64,000 nt of DNA, taken from NCBI RefSeq assembly GCF_019916025.1, contig NZ_CP079737.1, positions 3,100,001 to 3,164,000 on the forward strand, in the 5' to 3' direction. Both the position numbers and the translations under genes were made by a program. The first letter of the stretch is position 1; every line of letters starts with the position of its first letter. Under the pieces are notes generated by a model. The model made no database searches. It had not been told where the DNA came from and saw nothing but the letters and a program-made list of their open reading frames with translations. The DNA comes from Paraclostridium bifermentans (lineage in GTDB: Bacteria > Bacillota > Clostridia > Peptostreptococcales > Peptostreptococcaceae). Shown piece by piece: positions 27,863 through 37,174 of this stretch.

Positions 27863-29026
27863 TTAAGCTTGTTTTCTATATACAACTTTTCCATCAATTA
27901 TAGTATACAGGACATTGCTTTGAATTTCTAAAGGATTATTATCCCATATAACTATATCTGCATCTTTCCCAACTTCTATAGAACCTACCCTATTATCTAT
28001 ACCTAATGTTTTTGCAGGATTTATAGTTATCGCTTCTATAGCTTTTTTAGAATCCATTCCATGTTTAACCGCTATTCCTGCACATACAGGTAAGTAATGT
28101 AGAGGAACTACAGGATGATCTGTAGTTAGTGAAACTTGCATTCCTGCATTTGATAAAACCCCAGCTGTATCAAAAGTTAAATTTCTTAATTCTATTTTTG
28201 ATCTTTCAGAAAGCGAAGGCCCTACTATAACTGGATACGCTTCTTCTACTAAATCTTCAACTATTAAATGCCCTTCTGTACAATGATCTAATGTTAACTT
28301 TAAATTGAATTCTTTTGCAATTCTTATCGCTGTAAACATATCATCAGCTCTATGTGCATGTACTTTAAATGGAATTTCTCTATTTAATACTGGAAGTAAA
28401 CTTTCCATTTTTATATCATAATCGGGCTTTTCATTTTCATCATCTTCTTCATGCAATCTTATATCTTCTAGATACTGCTCAGCTTCTTTTAATGTTTCTC
28501 TTAACATTGCAGCAATTGCCATTCTAGTTTGTGGAGCTTTTTCTTCTTGCCCATAACAACTTTTTGGATTTTCACCAAAAGCTATTTTTGATGCCACAGG
28601 ATTTTTTATTATCATCTTATCTATTCTTCTACCAACAGTCTTTATAGCGATACATTGTCCTCCCATGACATTTGCACTTCCTGGTGTACTACATGCAGAT
28701 GTAATTCCACCGTTTCTCGCTTCTTCAAAACTTCTTTCCATAGGATTTATTCCATCTATAGGATTTAAATGTGGCGTTATTGGATCTGTTTCTTCATTTC
28801 CATCAGCTCCCTCAAATCCCATACCATCTTCCCATAAACCTAAATGTGTATGTGCATCTATAAACCCAGGAAAAATTAAACTTCCATTTGCATCTATAAC
28901 TTCTACATCTAATGGTGCAACTATATCTGTTCCAATTTCTATTATTTTCCCATTTTCAATAAGTATGTCACCCTGTATAATTCCATTAGTGACTGTGTTT
29001 ATAATTCCATTTTTTATAAAAAGCAT
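27863..29026 (-). CDS. Amidohydrolase (imidazolonepropionase-like)
   Basis: A 387-residue metal-dependent hydrolase. The metal motif HTH is in GFIDAHTHLGLWEDG (about 60), further ligands in KVHAHRADD and LDHCTEGHL, and the final Asp in TTDHPV. The N- and C-terminal segments form the small beta-sandwich (IENGKIIEIG... and VGKDADIVIWDNNPL) typical of the dihydroorotase/imidazolonepropionase superfamily. Substrate unknown. It lies nine bases after tex and probably shares its transcript. Similar proteins are common in clostridia, annotated only as amidohydrolase. Confidence 0.88.
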   Translation of the reverse strand: MLFIKNGIINTVTNGIIQGDILIENGKIIEIGTDIVAPLDVEVIDANGSLIFPGFIDAHTHLGLWEDGMGFEGADGNEETDPITPHLNPIDGINPMERSFEEARNGGITSACSTPGSANVMGGQCIAIKTVGRRIDKMIIKNPVASKIAFGENPKSCYGQEEKAPQTRMAIAAMLRETLKEAEQYLEDIRLHEEDDENEKPDYDIKMESLLPVLNREIPFKVHAHRADDMFTAIRIAKEFNLKLTLDHCTEGHLIVEDLVEEAYPVIVGPSLSERSKIELRNLTFDTAGVLSNAGMQVSLTTDHPVVPLHYLPVCAGIAVKHGMDSKKAIEAITINPAKTLGIDNRVGSIEVGKDADIVIWDNNPLEIQSNVLYTIIDGKVVYRKQA

Positions 29027-29035
29027 TTATTCCTC

Positions 29036-31186
29036 CTATACTTCTTTTATATCTTTCATAGTTAAAGAAACCTTTTGTGTTTTTAAATCTATCCCTATTA
29101 CTTTTACATCTATTACATCCCCTACAGTTACTACTGTCATAGGATCTTTTACAAATTTATTACTCATCTGTGATTTATGAACTAAACCATCATTTTTTAT
29201 TCCAATATCAACAAATGCTCCAAAATCTACAACATTCCTTACAGTTCCTTTTAAAACCATACCTTCTTTTATATCTTCAATTTTTAATACATCTGTTCTA
29301 AGTACAGGTTTAATCCCTTCTTCTCTTGGATCTCTTCCTGGTTTTTTTATTTCAGATATAATATCCTTTAAAGTAACAATTCCTACTTCTAATCCTTCAC
29401 TTAATTTTTTTATTCCAATATCTGCTATCTTAGAATCTATTTCATCTACATTTCTATTTTTCAAATCATTCAATGAGTATCCTAGTGTCTCCAGTAAACT
29501 TTTACAAGTATCATAACTTTCAGGATGTACACCAGTGTTGTCTAAAGGATTTTTTGAATTTGTTATTCTCATAAACCCTGCACATTGAGTAAATGCTTGT
29601 GGCCCTAATCTTTTAACTTTTTTAATTTGAGCTCTTGATGTAAAATCTCCATTTTCTTCTCTATACTCAATTATATTTTTCGCTATAGTTTTGCTTATTC
29701 CTGCTACATGTTCAAGTAATGAATATGAAGCCGTATTTAAGTCTACACCTACAGAGTTTACTGCATCTTCTACAACTCCACTTAAAACTTCTTCTAATCT
29801 TTTTTTATTAAGATCATGTTGATATTGTCCTACTCCAATACTTTTAGGATCAATTTTCACTAACTCAGCTAAAGGGTCTTGCAATCTTCTTGCTATAGAT
29901 ATAGCTCCTCTTATAGATACATTTATATCTGGATGTTCTTCATTAGCAAGCTCTGATGCTGAATATACAGATGCACCTGCTTCACTTACTATAGTATATT
30001 GAACATTACCATTTATTTCACCTATCATTTCAGATACAAATTGTTCTGATTCTCTCGATGCTGTACCATTACCTATAGAAATTATATCTATATTATATTT
30101 TTCTATAAGTCCTTTTAAAGTCTTTTTTGCTCCATCTACATCATTTTGAGGTTTAGTTGGATATACAGTTGTATAATCTAATAACTTACCATTCTTATCT
30201 ACAACAGCTATCTTACATCCAGTTCTATATGCTGGGTCAAATCCCATAACCACTTTATCCTTTACAGGTGGTTGAAGTAATAAGCTCTTAACATTTTGTC
30301 CAAAAACACTTATTGCTCTTTCATGTGCTAAATCAGTTAAATGATTTCTTATCTCTCTTTCTATCGAAGGGAATATAAGTCTTTTGTATGAATCTTCTAT
30401 AGCACAAATTATTTCTTCTTTATTTATTTGGTTGTTTTTATTAACATATATATCAACTATATGATTTATTACTTTTTCATTATTAATTTCTAATTTAACT
30501 TTTAAATATTCTTCTTTTTCTCCTCTATTTATAGCCAACACTCTATGTGGCGCTATAGTTTTCACAGATTCACTAAATTCGTAATACATATCATATACAG
30601 ATTTTTCATCTTTTGAGTTTTTACTTGATATAACGCCTTCTCTTAAAGCTAACTCTCTTATATACTTTCTTAGCTTGGCATCTTCTGAAACTAATTCTGC
30701 TATTATATCTTTAGCTCCTTTTAATGCATCTTCTTCAGAGTTTACTTCTTTTTCTTTATCTATATATTTCTTACATTCTAAATTTATATCTACTTTATCA
30801 TTTAATATAGCTATTGCTAAATTTTCTAAACCTTTTTCTTTTGCAATAGTTGCTCTTGTTCTTTTCTTTTGTTTATATGGAGCATAAATATCTTCAACTT
30901 CTTGAAGCGTTTTAGCTAGCTTTATGTTTTTTAATATTTCATCCGTTAACTTACCTTGTTCATCTATTATCCTTTGTACATCATCTTTTCTACTTTGTAA
31001 ATTTCTTAAATAAACTAATTTATCATAAAAAGCTCTAAGTATAACATCACTCATTTCACCAGTCATTTCTTTTCTATATCTGGCTATAAATGGTATAGTG
31101 TTTCCTTCATCTATAAGCTTTATAGTATTTTCAACTTGAGAATCTCTTAAGTTAAACTCTTCTTTTAAAATTTTATTTATATCCAA
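29036..31186 (-). CDS. tex: Tex-family RNA-binding transcription accessory protein
   Basis: A 716-residue protein: N-terminal helical part, YqgF/RNase H-like domain (about 315-440, MGFDPAYRTGCKIAVVD), helix-hairpin-helix repeats (LLEHVAGISKTIAKNIIEYR) and a C-terminal S1 domain (LKGTVRNVVDFGAFVDIGI). Tex binds nucleic acid and affects transcription. Start is TTG at 31186 after AGGAGGG; no ATG fits better. Confidence 0.93.
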   Translation of the reverse strand: MDINKILKEEFNLRDSQVENTIKLIDEGNTIPFIARYRKEMTGEMSDVILRAFYDKLVYLRNLQSRKDDVQRIIDEQGKLTDEILKNIKLAKTLQEVEDIYAPYKQKKRTRATIAKEKGLENLAIAILNDKVDINLECKKYIDKEKEVNSEEDALKGAKDIIAELVSEDAKLRKYIRELALREGVISSKNSKDEKSVYDMYYEFSESVKTIAPHRVLAINRGEKEEYLKVKLEINNEKVINHIVDIYVNKNNQINKEEIICAIEDSYKRLIFPSIEREIRNHLTDLAHERAISVFGQNVKSLLLQPPVKDKVVMGFDPAYRTGCKIAVVDKNGKLLDYTTVYPTKPQNDVDGAKKTLKGLIEKYNIDIISIGNGTASRESEQFVSEMIGEINGNVQYTIVSEAGASVYSASELANEEHPDINVSIRGAISIARRLQDPLAELVKIDPKSIGVGQYQHDLNKKRLEEVLSGVVEDAVNSVGVDLNTASYSLLEHVAGISKTIAKNIIEYREENGDFTSRAQIKKVKRLGPQAFTQCAGFMRITNSKNPLDNTGVHPESYDTCKSLLETLGYSLNDLKNRNVDEIDSKIADIGIKKLSEGLEVGIVTLKDIISEIKKPGRDPREEGIKPVLRTDVLKIEDIKEGMVLKGTVRNVVDFGAFVDIGIKNDGLVHKSQMSNKFVKDPMTVVTVGDVIDVKVIGIDLKTQKVSLTMKDIKEV

Positions 31187-31200
31187 TTTAAATCCCTCCT

Positions 31201-31327
31201 AAAAAGGGGCGTGCCTCAAAATAAATAGATAAGAATAAATACATAAGCTTTTGCGACCATTAAAACTATTTACGCTTTGGAAGCAAAACTTATGTATTTT
31301 TCATACTATTTTGAAACACACCCTTAT
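31201..31327. repeat. Hairpin repeat, copy F; also terminator of prfB
   Basis: Close relative of copy A: outer arms GTGCCTCAAAATA and TATTTTGAAACACAC, middle arms AATAAATACATAAG and CTTATGTATTTTT, core 31241-31295 with TTTTGCGACC and GGAAGCAAAACTTA. The minus-strand 3' side reads GCCCCTTTTT, right after prfB, and fits a terminator. Confidence 0.78.
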
Positions 31328-31330
31328 GTT

Positions 31331-32444
31331 CTATACATTATTTACTTTAGTCATTTTTAAATATTCATTTATAAATAAATCTATATTACCGTCCATAACG
31401 CTGTCAACATTTCCTATCTCAGCATTTGTTCTATGATCTTTTACCAACTTATATGGTTGGAATACATAAGATCTTATTTGGCTTCCCCAAGTTATTTGAG
31501 AATATTTACCTTGTAAATCTTCTATAGTTTCCTTTTGTTCTAATTCTTTTAGTTCTATAAGTTTAGCCATTAACATTCTCATAGCAGTATCTTTATTACT
31601 GTGCTGAGATCTTTGATTTTGACACTGGACAACTACACCTGTTGGTATATGAGTTATCCTTACTGCAGAATCAGTAGTATTTATATGCTGTCCTCCAGCA
31701 CCAGATGCTCTATATGTATCTACTTTTAAATCCGAAGGATTTATATCAATTTCTATACTTTCATCTAATTCTGGAATTACATCAATTGATGCAAAAGAAG
31801 TATGTCTTTTTCCAGATGGATCAAAAGGAGATATTCTTACAATTCTATGCACTCCTTTTTCACTTTTTAAATATCCATATGCATTAAGTCCTTCAATTTG
31901 TATAGTTGCACTTTTTATACCAGCTTCTGTGTCTGATTGTAAATCTAATGTTTTAACTTTAAATCCTTTAGAATTAGCCCATCTATCATACATTCTCAGT
32001 AACATTTCGGCCCAATCTTGAGCATCTAATCCACCTGTACCTGCATTTATAGATAAAATCGCATTATTTCTATCATATTCTCCACTCAATAAAGTTTTTA
32101 TTTTAACTTTATCAATCTCTTTCTCAAGTGAAGTTATTGTACTTTCAACTTCTTTCTCTAATGAATCATCATCTTCTTCTTGAGCTAACTCAAGAAGTAC
32201 TTCTGCATCTTCCACAGATGATTGTAGATGATTGTACTCATCTACAATATCTTTTAGATTTTTATTTTCTTGAAGTACAGACTGTGCTTTTTCATTATCA
32301 TTCCAGAAGTCTTGTTCACTCATTATTTTTTCACTTCTAATAATTCTTTCATTCAGGCTTTCTATGTCAAAGAGAAGCCCTCAATTCTTCTATATTATTA
32401 GACATCTCTTCTATTCTATGTCTATATTCTTGTACATTAAGCAT
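31331..32444 (-). CDS. prfB: Peptide chain release factor 2 (programmed +1 frameshift)
   Basis: Releases peptides at UGA and UAA. The gene is in two frames: 25 codons from the ATG at 32444 (MLNVQEYRHRIEEMSNN...) end in CTT TGA, and the frame continues +1 at GAC (32368) for 345 residues, giving 370 in all. An AGG-containing Shine-Dalgarno-like stretch sits just before the CTT TGA slip site, as in the known autoregulatory shift. The SPF codon-recognition motif (RISPFDPSG) and the GGQ motif (SGAGGQHINTT) are intact. GGAGGT precedes the first ATG; secA lies 14 bases upstream. Confidence 0.97.
32367..32380 (-). promoter_or_regulatory. RF2 frameshift site
   Basis: On the minus strand AGGGCTTCTCTTTGAC: in-frame CTT TGA preceded by AGG. 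When RF2 is scarce the ribosome slips +1 onto TTT and reads GAC next. This is the established prfB autoregulation. Confidence 0.95.
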
Positions 32445-32458
32445 ATACAACCTCCAAA

Positions 32459-35131
32459 CTATCTACCGCAACACTTTTTATATTTTTTACCACTTCCACA
32501 AGGACATTCATCATTTCTTCCTGTTTCTTCATCTTTCTTAACAGGTTTATTTCCTTGACCTTCGTCTGCATTTGAAGATATTTTTTCTACATCTACTACT
32601 TGTTTTCTTTGTATCGGTTCCTCTATTGTAAAGTTATATAAATATCTTACAGTATCTTCTTGTATAGCTTTTGTCATATTATCAAACATGTCAAATCCTT
32701 CTAACTTATAAGCTACAACTGGATCTTGCTGACCTATAGCTCTAAGTCCGATACCTTGACGTAATTGATCCATGGCATCTATATGATCTATCCAATAAGA
32801 GTCAACAGCTTGTAAAAGTATAACTCTCTCGATTTCTCTCATTCTTTCAGATCCAACCATATTTTCTTTTTCTTCATATATTTTTTTAGCTAAGTTATAT
32901 ACTGCGTCTATAACTTCTTCTTTTTTCATATTTTCAAGATTTTCAGCTTCTAAGCTACCTTTAGGCATAAACATATGATATAAATAATCTTTGTATGCAT
33001 GTAAATCAAATCCTTGATCTGTAACATATATATCATATCCATCTGATATTATAGCCATTATCATTGTTTTAACTTGTTCTTCTAAGTCTTCACCTTCTAA
33101 TACACGTCCTCTTTGTTCGTATATTATCTCTCTTTGCTTATTCATAACATCATCATATTGAAGAACATGCTTTCTTATACCAAAGTTTCTTCCTTCAACT
33201 TTCTTTTGAGCGTTTTCTATTGATTTAGTTAACATCTTAGCTTCTATAGGTGTTTCTTCATCTAATCCTATTTTTTCAACCATTCCAGATATTCTATCAC
33301 TTCCGAATAGTCTCATAAGCTCATCTTCTAAACTTATGTAGAATCTTGAACTTCCTGGGTCCCCTTGACGACCAGCACGACCACGTAACTGATTATCAAT
33401 TCTTCGAGATTCATGTCTTTCTGTACCTATTATAGCTAACCCGCCAGCTTCTCTAACTTTATTCTGCTCTTCTTCAGTTTGTAATTTATATTTTTTAAGT
33501 ATTTTATTGAAATCATCCTTAGCTTTAACTATTTCATCAGTTAATTCTATTCCTAAACTCTCTACATCTGTATCAACCTTGTTTATTACATCCTCAGAGT
33601 ACCCGATTTTCTTCATTTCTTTTTTAGTTAAGAATACTGGGTTACCTCCTAAAACTATATCGGTACCACGACCAGCCATGTTAGTAGCTATAGTTACTGC
33701 TCCTAATCTACCAGCTTGGGCTACTATCTCTGCTTCTTTATGGTGATTCTTAGCATTTAAGACTTCATGCTTTACACCTTTTCTTTTTAAAATCATAGAT
33801 AAAACTTCAGATTTTTCTATAGATACTGTACCAACAAGCACCGGTTGATTATTCTTATGTCTTTCTATAATATCTTCAGCAACTGCATTAAATTTTCCTA
33901 GTTCACTCTTATAAACACAATCTGCTAGATCTTCTCTTAGTATAGGCTTATTAGTTGGAATTTGTACAACATCCATTTTATATATTGCTTTAAATTCTTC
34001 TTCTTCTGTTTTAGCTGTACCTGTCATTCCTGATAACTTATTGTACATTCTAAAGTAGTTTTGGAATGTTATAGTTGCTAAAGTTTTAGATTCTCTTTGT
34101 ATTCTTAATCCTTCTTTAGCTTCAATTGCTTGATGTAATCCTTCAGAATATCTTCTACCGAACATAAGTCTTCCAGTAAATTCATCAACAATAACTATTT
34201 CGCCATCTCTTACAACATAATCTACATCTAACTTCATTATTTTATGAGCTTTTAATGCTTGATTTATATGATGGTATAACTCTATATGAGCTATATCTGT
34301 TATATTTTCAACATTAAAATAAACTTCTGCTTTTTGTATACCACTTTCAGTTAAAGAAACTGATTTTTGTTTTTCATCTATCTCATAGTTATCTTCCTTT
34401 AAAGTATGTACAAATGTATTTGCGTCACCGTATAGATGTGTTGATTTATCTCCAGGTCCTGATATTATAAGAGGTGTTCTAGCTTCATCGACTAATATAG
34501 AGTCGACCTCATCGACTATTGCATAGTTTAATTCTCTTTGAACCTTTTGCTCTTTATGTATAACCATATTATCTTTTAGATAATCAAATCCATATTCATT
34601 GTTTGTTCCATAAGTTATATCGCATTCATATTGTTCTTTTCTTTCTTGAGGATTTTGTCCATGGACTATAACCCCAACTGTCATTCCTAAAAACTCATAT
34701 ATTTTACCCATTTGTTCTTTATCACGTTTTGCTAGGTAATCATTGACTGTTACAACATGTACACCTTTACCAGTTAACGCATTTAAATAAACTGGAGCTG
34801 TTGCAACTAAAGTTTTACCTTCTCCAGTTTTCATCTCAGCTATTCTTCCTTGGTGAAGAACTATTCCACCTATAAGCTGAACTCTATATTGTCTCATTCC
34901 AAGTACTCTTTTTGAAGCTTCCCTTACAACCGCGAATGCTTCTGCTAATACGTCATCTACTGTTTCCCCATTATTAAGTCTATCTTTAAAAACATTAGTC
35001 ATATTTCTTAATTCACTATCTGACATTCCTTGAAATTTCGATTCTAAAGCATCTATCTCATCAACTGTTTTGCTGAATTTTTTCATTTCTCTTTTATCAG
35101 CCATATTAAATATATTATCTAAAAAACCCAT
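32459..35131 (-). CDS. secA: Preprotein translocase ATPase SecA
   Basis: Drives Sec-dependent export. The 890-residue protein shows the Walker A motif [14 protein letters not shown] (about 100-115), the DEAD-type [15 protein letters not shown] and [12 protein letters not shown]. The C-end has the zinc/SecB-type motif [19 protein letters not shown] precedes the ATG. It is the first gene of a secA-prfB unit. Only one secA copy is in the window. Confidence 0.98.
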   Translation of the reverse strand: MGFLDNIFNMADKREMKKFSKTVDEIDALESKFQGMSDSELRNMTNVFKDRLNNGETVDDVLAEAFAVVREASKRVLGMRQYRVQLIGGIVLHQGRIAEMKTGEGKTLVATAPVYLNALTGKGVHVVTVNDYLAKRDKEQMGKIYEFLGMTVGVIVHGQNPQERKEQYECDITYGTNNEYGFDYLKDNMVIHKEQKVQRELNYAIVDEVDSILVDEARTPLIISGPGDKSTHLYGDANTFVHTLKEDNYEIDEKQKSVSLTESGIQKAEVYFNVENITDIAHIELYHHINQALKAHKIMKLDVDYVVRDGEIVIVDEFTGRLMFGRRYSEGLHQAIEAKEGLRIQRESKTLATITFQNYFRMYNKLSGMTGTAKTEEEEFKAIYKMDVVQIPTNKPILREDLADCVYKSELGKFNAVAEDIIERHKNNQPVLVGTVSIEKSEVLSMILKRKGVKHEVLNAKNHHKEAEIVAQAGRLGAVTIATNMAGRGTDIVLGGNPVFLTKKEMKKIGYSEDVINKVDTDVESLGIELTDEIVKAKDDFNKILKKYKLQTEEEQNKVREAGGLAIIGTERHESRRIDNQLRGRAGRQGDPGSSRFYISLEDELMRLFGSDRISGMVEKIGLDEETPIEAKMLTKSIENAQKKVEGRNFGIRKHVLQYDDVMNKQREIIYEQRGRVLEGEDLEEQVKTMIMAIISDGYDIYVTDQGFDLHAYKDYLYHMFMPKGSLEAENLENMKKEEVIDAVYNLAKKIYEEKENMVGSERMREIERVILLQAVDSYWIDHIDAMDQLRQGIGLRAIGQQDPVVAYKLEGFDMFDNMTKAIQEDTVRYLYNFTIEEPIQRKQVVDVEKISSNADEGQGNKPVKKDEETGRNDECPCGSGKKYKKCCGR

Positions 35132-35202
35132 ATACTTATCTCTCCTCGTCCATTATATGTATAATATACATTCTACCATAAAATCTTTGCATTTTATATT
35201 TA

Positions 35203-35238
35203 AAAAGCTATCGATTATTATTTTTATCGATAGCTTTA
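35203..35238 (-). terminator. Intrinsic terminator of hpf
   Basis: AAAGCTATCGAT pairs with ATCGATAGCTTT, followed on the minus strand by TTTTTAAA, 18 bases beyond the hpf stop codon. Confidence 0.8.
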
Positions 35239-35254
35239 ATAACTAATTTAAATT

Positions 35255-35806
35255 CTAAGCTTGTTCTATCATTCCATAACCGCCATTTTTTCTTTTATAC
35301 ACGATTGATATATCATCAGTTTGAGTGTTTGTAAATATGAAAAAGTCATGTCCTAACAAGTCCATTTGTAAAACTGCTTCTTCTGGACTCATTGGCTTCA
35401 TATTAAATTTCTTATTTCTTTCTATTGAAATATTTATAGAATTTTCATTTTCATCATTTAACTCTTCTTCTGATAAGTCTTCTATATGGCTAAATCTTAT
35501 ACTTTCATTTGATTGATGTTTATCTTGTACTCTTTTTTTATACTTTCTTAACTGAGTGTTTAACTTATCATATACTACATCTATAGCAGCATATAAATTT
35601 TCCTCTGTATCTTCTGCTCTTATTATAGGCCCACTTATTGGTATTATAGTTACTTCTACTTTTTGTCTTGCCTTTTTAGCACTTACTGTAACTTTTACTT
35701 CTGTTTCTGGGTGAAGGTAGTAGTCTAATCTTTCTAATTTTTCTGCTACTGAATCCTTTATTGCATCTGTTAATTCCATTTGTTTCCCAGATATTTTTAT
35801 ATTCAT
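35255..35806 (-). CDS. hpf: Long-form ribosome hibernation promoting factor
   Basis: Dimerises 70S ribosomes into 100S particles in resting cells (also called raiA/yvyD). A 183-residue long form: N-terminal S30AE domain (about 1-100, ISGKQMELTDAIKDSVAEKLERLDYYL), an acidic linker and the C-terminal dimerisation domain (KPMSPEEAVLQMDLLGHDFFIF). GGGAGAT precedes the ATG. It is separated from comFC by a DnaA-box cluster and the raiA RNA, and ends in its own terminator. Confidence 0.95.
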   Translation of the reverse strand: MNIKISGKQMELTDAIKDSVAEKLERLDYYLHPETEVKVTVSAKKARQKVEVTIIPISGPIIRAEDTEENLYAAIDVVYDKLNTQLRKYKKRVQDKHQSNESIRFSHIEDLSEEELNDENENSINISIERNKKFNMKPMSPEEAVLQMDLLGHDFFIFTNTQTDDISIVYKRKNGGYGMIEQA

Positions 35807-35858
35807 AAGAACATCTCCCTTCAGGTATATATAAGTACAATAGCTTATACTTATTTAA

Positions 35859-35885
35859 TTTCTATGTTTAAATTCAATTTCCTTT
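35859..35885 (-). promoter_or_regulatory. Possible SigmaH promoter of hpf
   Basis: On the minus strand AAAGGAAAT (35885-35877) fits the SigmaH -35 pattern RWAGGANNT, with AGAAA (35863-35859) 13 bases later against the -10 HGAAT. The second element has one mismatch and the spacing is one short. Bacillus subtilis hpf is SigmaH-controlled, which makes it plausible. Confidence 0.3.
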
Positions 35886-35964
35886 ATTTTTATTGTTAGC
35901 TTCTTGGAATCATAATATTCAAAGTAAATAAATTTATTTTTGTCGATTAATCGTAAACCTTGAC

Positions 35965-36075
35965 CAACATGTGGATTGATTTATCATTATAACCTGTGGA
36001 TAATGTGGATAAAAATGTTAATAAGTCTGTATTTATTTATTTTTACACATTCTTTACTAAATTTATATCCACAGA
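35965..36075. promoter_or_regulatory. DnaA-box cluster
   Basis: Two perfect boxes TGTGGATAA stand directly head to tail at 35995-36003 and 36004-36012. Weaker boxes lie nearby: TGTGGATTG (35970-35978), TTTTACACA (36041-36049) and ATATCCACA (36065-36073). All fall within about 105 bases of AT-rich DNA in the 345-base gene-free stretch between hpf and the raiA RNA terminator. The rest of that stretch holds the hpf leader and nothing else recognised. Confidence 0.6.
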
Positions 36076-36151
36076 ACTAATGTTTATTTGTTATTAATTT
36101 GTTTATTGTTGTCATATTTTCGAATAAATTACGAAAAAATTGTATTTAAGC

Positions 36152-36180
36152 AAAAAAAAAGCACCTCTAAAGGTACTTTA
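36152..36180 (-). terminator. Terminator of the raiA RNA
   Basis: AAGTACCTTTAGAGGTGCTT forms a hairpin (AAGTACC/GGTGCTT with one G-U) followed by nine T on the minus strand. Confidence 0.85.
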
Positions 36181-36394
36181 GTAATATTTTAGCTGACCTG
36201 GTCTTTGCCCCCACACTCGCCTGCTGGAGATTTCGCTTGGGTTCGCCGCACTACTGACTCTCTCGATTTTAATATCGGCAGGTCTTACTTCTAAGCTGCA
36301 CCATGATCATTAACCCCATTTTTAGAGTTAACTTACGTGGGTCCTTTCGCCTGCAACTGGCATGAACTTTCAACCACAGACCTAACACATTACT
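36160..36394 (-). ncRNA. raiA-type non-coding RNA
   Basis: A structured, GC-richer block of about 235 bases in AT-rich DNA, with its own promoter and terminator. The ends pair (AGTAAT near 36390 with ATTACT near 36180, followed by GTTAG/CTAAA). Inside are conserved-looking segments such as GGACCCACGTAAGTTAAC, GACCTGCCGATATT and GTGCGGCGAACCC. Its place between comFC and the hpf (raiA) gene is where the raiA RNA motif of clostridia is known to lie. It lacks the SRP GGAAGCAGC loop and RNase P and T-box signatures. Assignment rests on position and general form; a covariance search was not possible. Confidence 0.75.
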
Positions 36395-36399
36395 AATAC

Positions 36400-36428
36400 A
36401 TTTTAATATCTTAAGACTCATATGTCAA
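36400..36428 (-). promoter_or_regulatory. Promoter of the raiA RNA
   Basis: Minus strand: TTGACA (36428-36423), a 17-base spacer, TAAAAT (36405-36400). The -35 is a perfect consensus and overlaps the comFC stop codon. Transcription would begin near 36393, at the first pairing base of the RNA. Confidence 0.8.
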
Positions 36429-37174
36429 TAACAATTTATTCTAGTTAAAAATGTACATATATAAATTTTTTTAACACCTTTAAGTTTCAATATTTTTGAT
36501 ATTTCATTTACAGTGCTTCCCGTAGTAAATATATCATCTATCAGTAATACATTTTTGTCTTTACATAAATTTATGCTCTTATAAAAACCAAATGCATTTT
36601 TTACCTCTCTTGATCTTTCTTCATTCGTTAATTTAAATAATTTAGTAGTATTCTTATTCCTATATATAGAATCTAAAACCTTTATATTTTCTATTTTGCC
36701 AAGTTTTTTTGCAATAAGTTTTGATTGGTTAAATCCTCTTTTTCTTTCCCTTTTCTTATGTAATGGAACATACAGTATATAATCATAATTTATATTTTGA
36801 GTATCTAACTTTTCTTTCATTATCTTAGATATAATATTTGACATAAATGTTTTATCATTGTATTTAAATCCAAATACTATCTTTTTACTAGTTTCACTAT
36901 ATTCTATACATCCTATAGCTTTTTCAAAATAATACGTTTTATTTATACACGACGGGCATCCATTTAATAAGTCTTCAGGCTTTAATGTTTCTATAGTTTC
37001 ATTTAATATAGTTTTTCCACATTTTATACATCCATCATTTATAAAATTTAGTTCATTGAAACAATCTTTACATAATGAGTATGTATTATTTTTACTAATA
37101 GATTTATTGCATATAATACACTTAATATTTTCAGGATATATTATATCTAAAATTTTATAAAAAATTGATTTAAT
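36425..37174 (-). CDS. comFC: ComFC-like phosphoribosyltransferase-fold competence protein
   Basis: A 249-residue protein: N-terminal zinc finger with paired cysteines (CIIC...CKDC...CIKCG...CPSC) and a C-terminal phosphoribosyltransferase fold with the PRPP loop VLLIDDIFTTGSTVNE. ComFC takes part in DNA uptake and possibly DNA repair. The frame opens only after a stop at 37178, and no ATG, GTG or TTG occurs before residue 111, well beyond the zinc finger. The best start is ATT at 37174 with GGGGTG upstream, overlapping the recD2 stop. An ATG at 36844 would lose the whole zinc-finger half. Confidence 0.8.
   Translation of the reverse strand: MKSIFYKILDIIYPENIKCIICNKSISKNNTYSLCKDCFNELNFINDGCIKCGKTILNETIETLKPEDLLNGCPSCINKTYYFEKAIGCIEYSETSKKIVFGFKYNDKTFMSNIISKIMKEKLDTQNINYDYILYVPLHKKRERKRGFNQSKLIAKKLGKIENIKVLDSIYRNKNTTKLFKLTNEERSREVKNAFGFYKSINLCKDKNVLLIDDIFTTGSTVNEISKILKLKGVKKIYICTFLTRINCY

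Noticed and set aside
2934-31327. The hairpin repeats as a CRISPR array
   Set aside because: Copies are kilobases apart, lie in separate gaps and have no spacer structure or cas genes.
31331-32323. prfB as an interrupted or truncated gene starting at the ATG at 32323
   Set aside because: The 5' frame and the CTT TGA slip site with its upstream AGG are the normal RF2 arrangement, not a mutation.
35965-36075. The DnaA-box cluster as the chromosomal origin
   Set aside because: No dnaA, dnaN or rpmH genes are near, and only two boxes are perfect.
36160-36394. SRP RNA, RNase P RNA, tmRNA, 6S RNA or a T-box leader
   Set aside because: None of the hallmark sequences (SRP tetraloop and GGAAGCAGC, tmRNA tRNA-like ends, T-box GGTGGNACCGCG) is present; position fits the raiA RNA better.
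36425-36844. A 139-residue gene starting at the ATG at 36844
   Set aside because: The frame extends upstream through the conserved zinc-finger half of ComFC, so the short version would be only half of the domain set.
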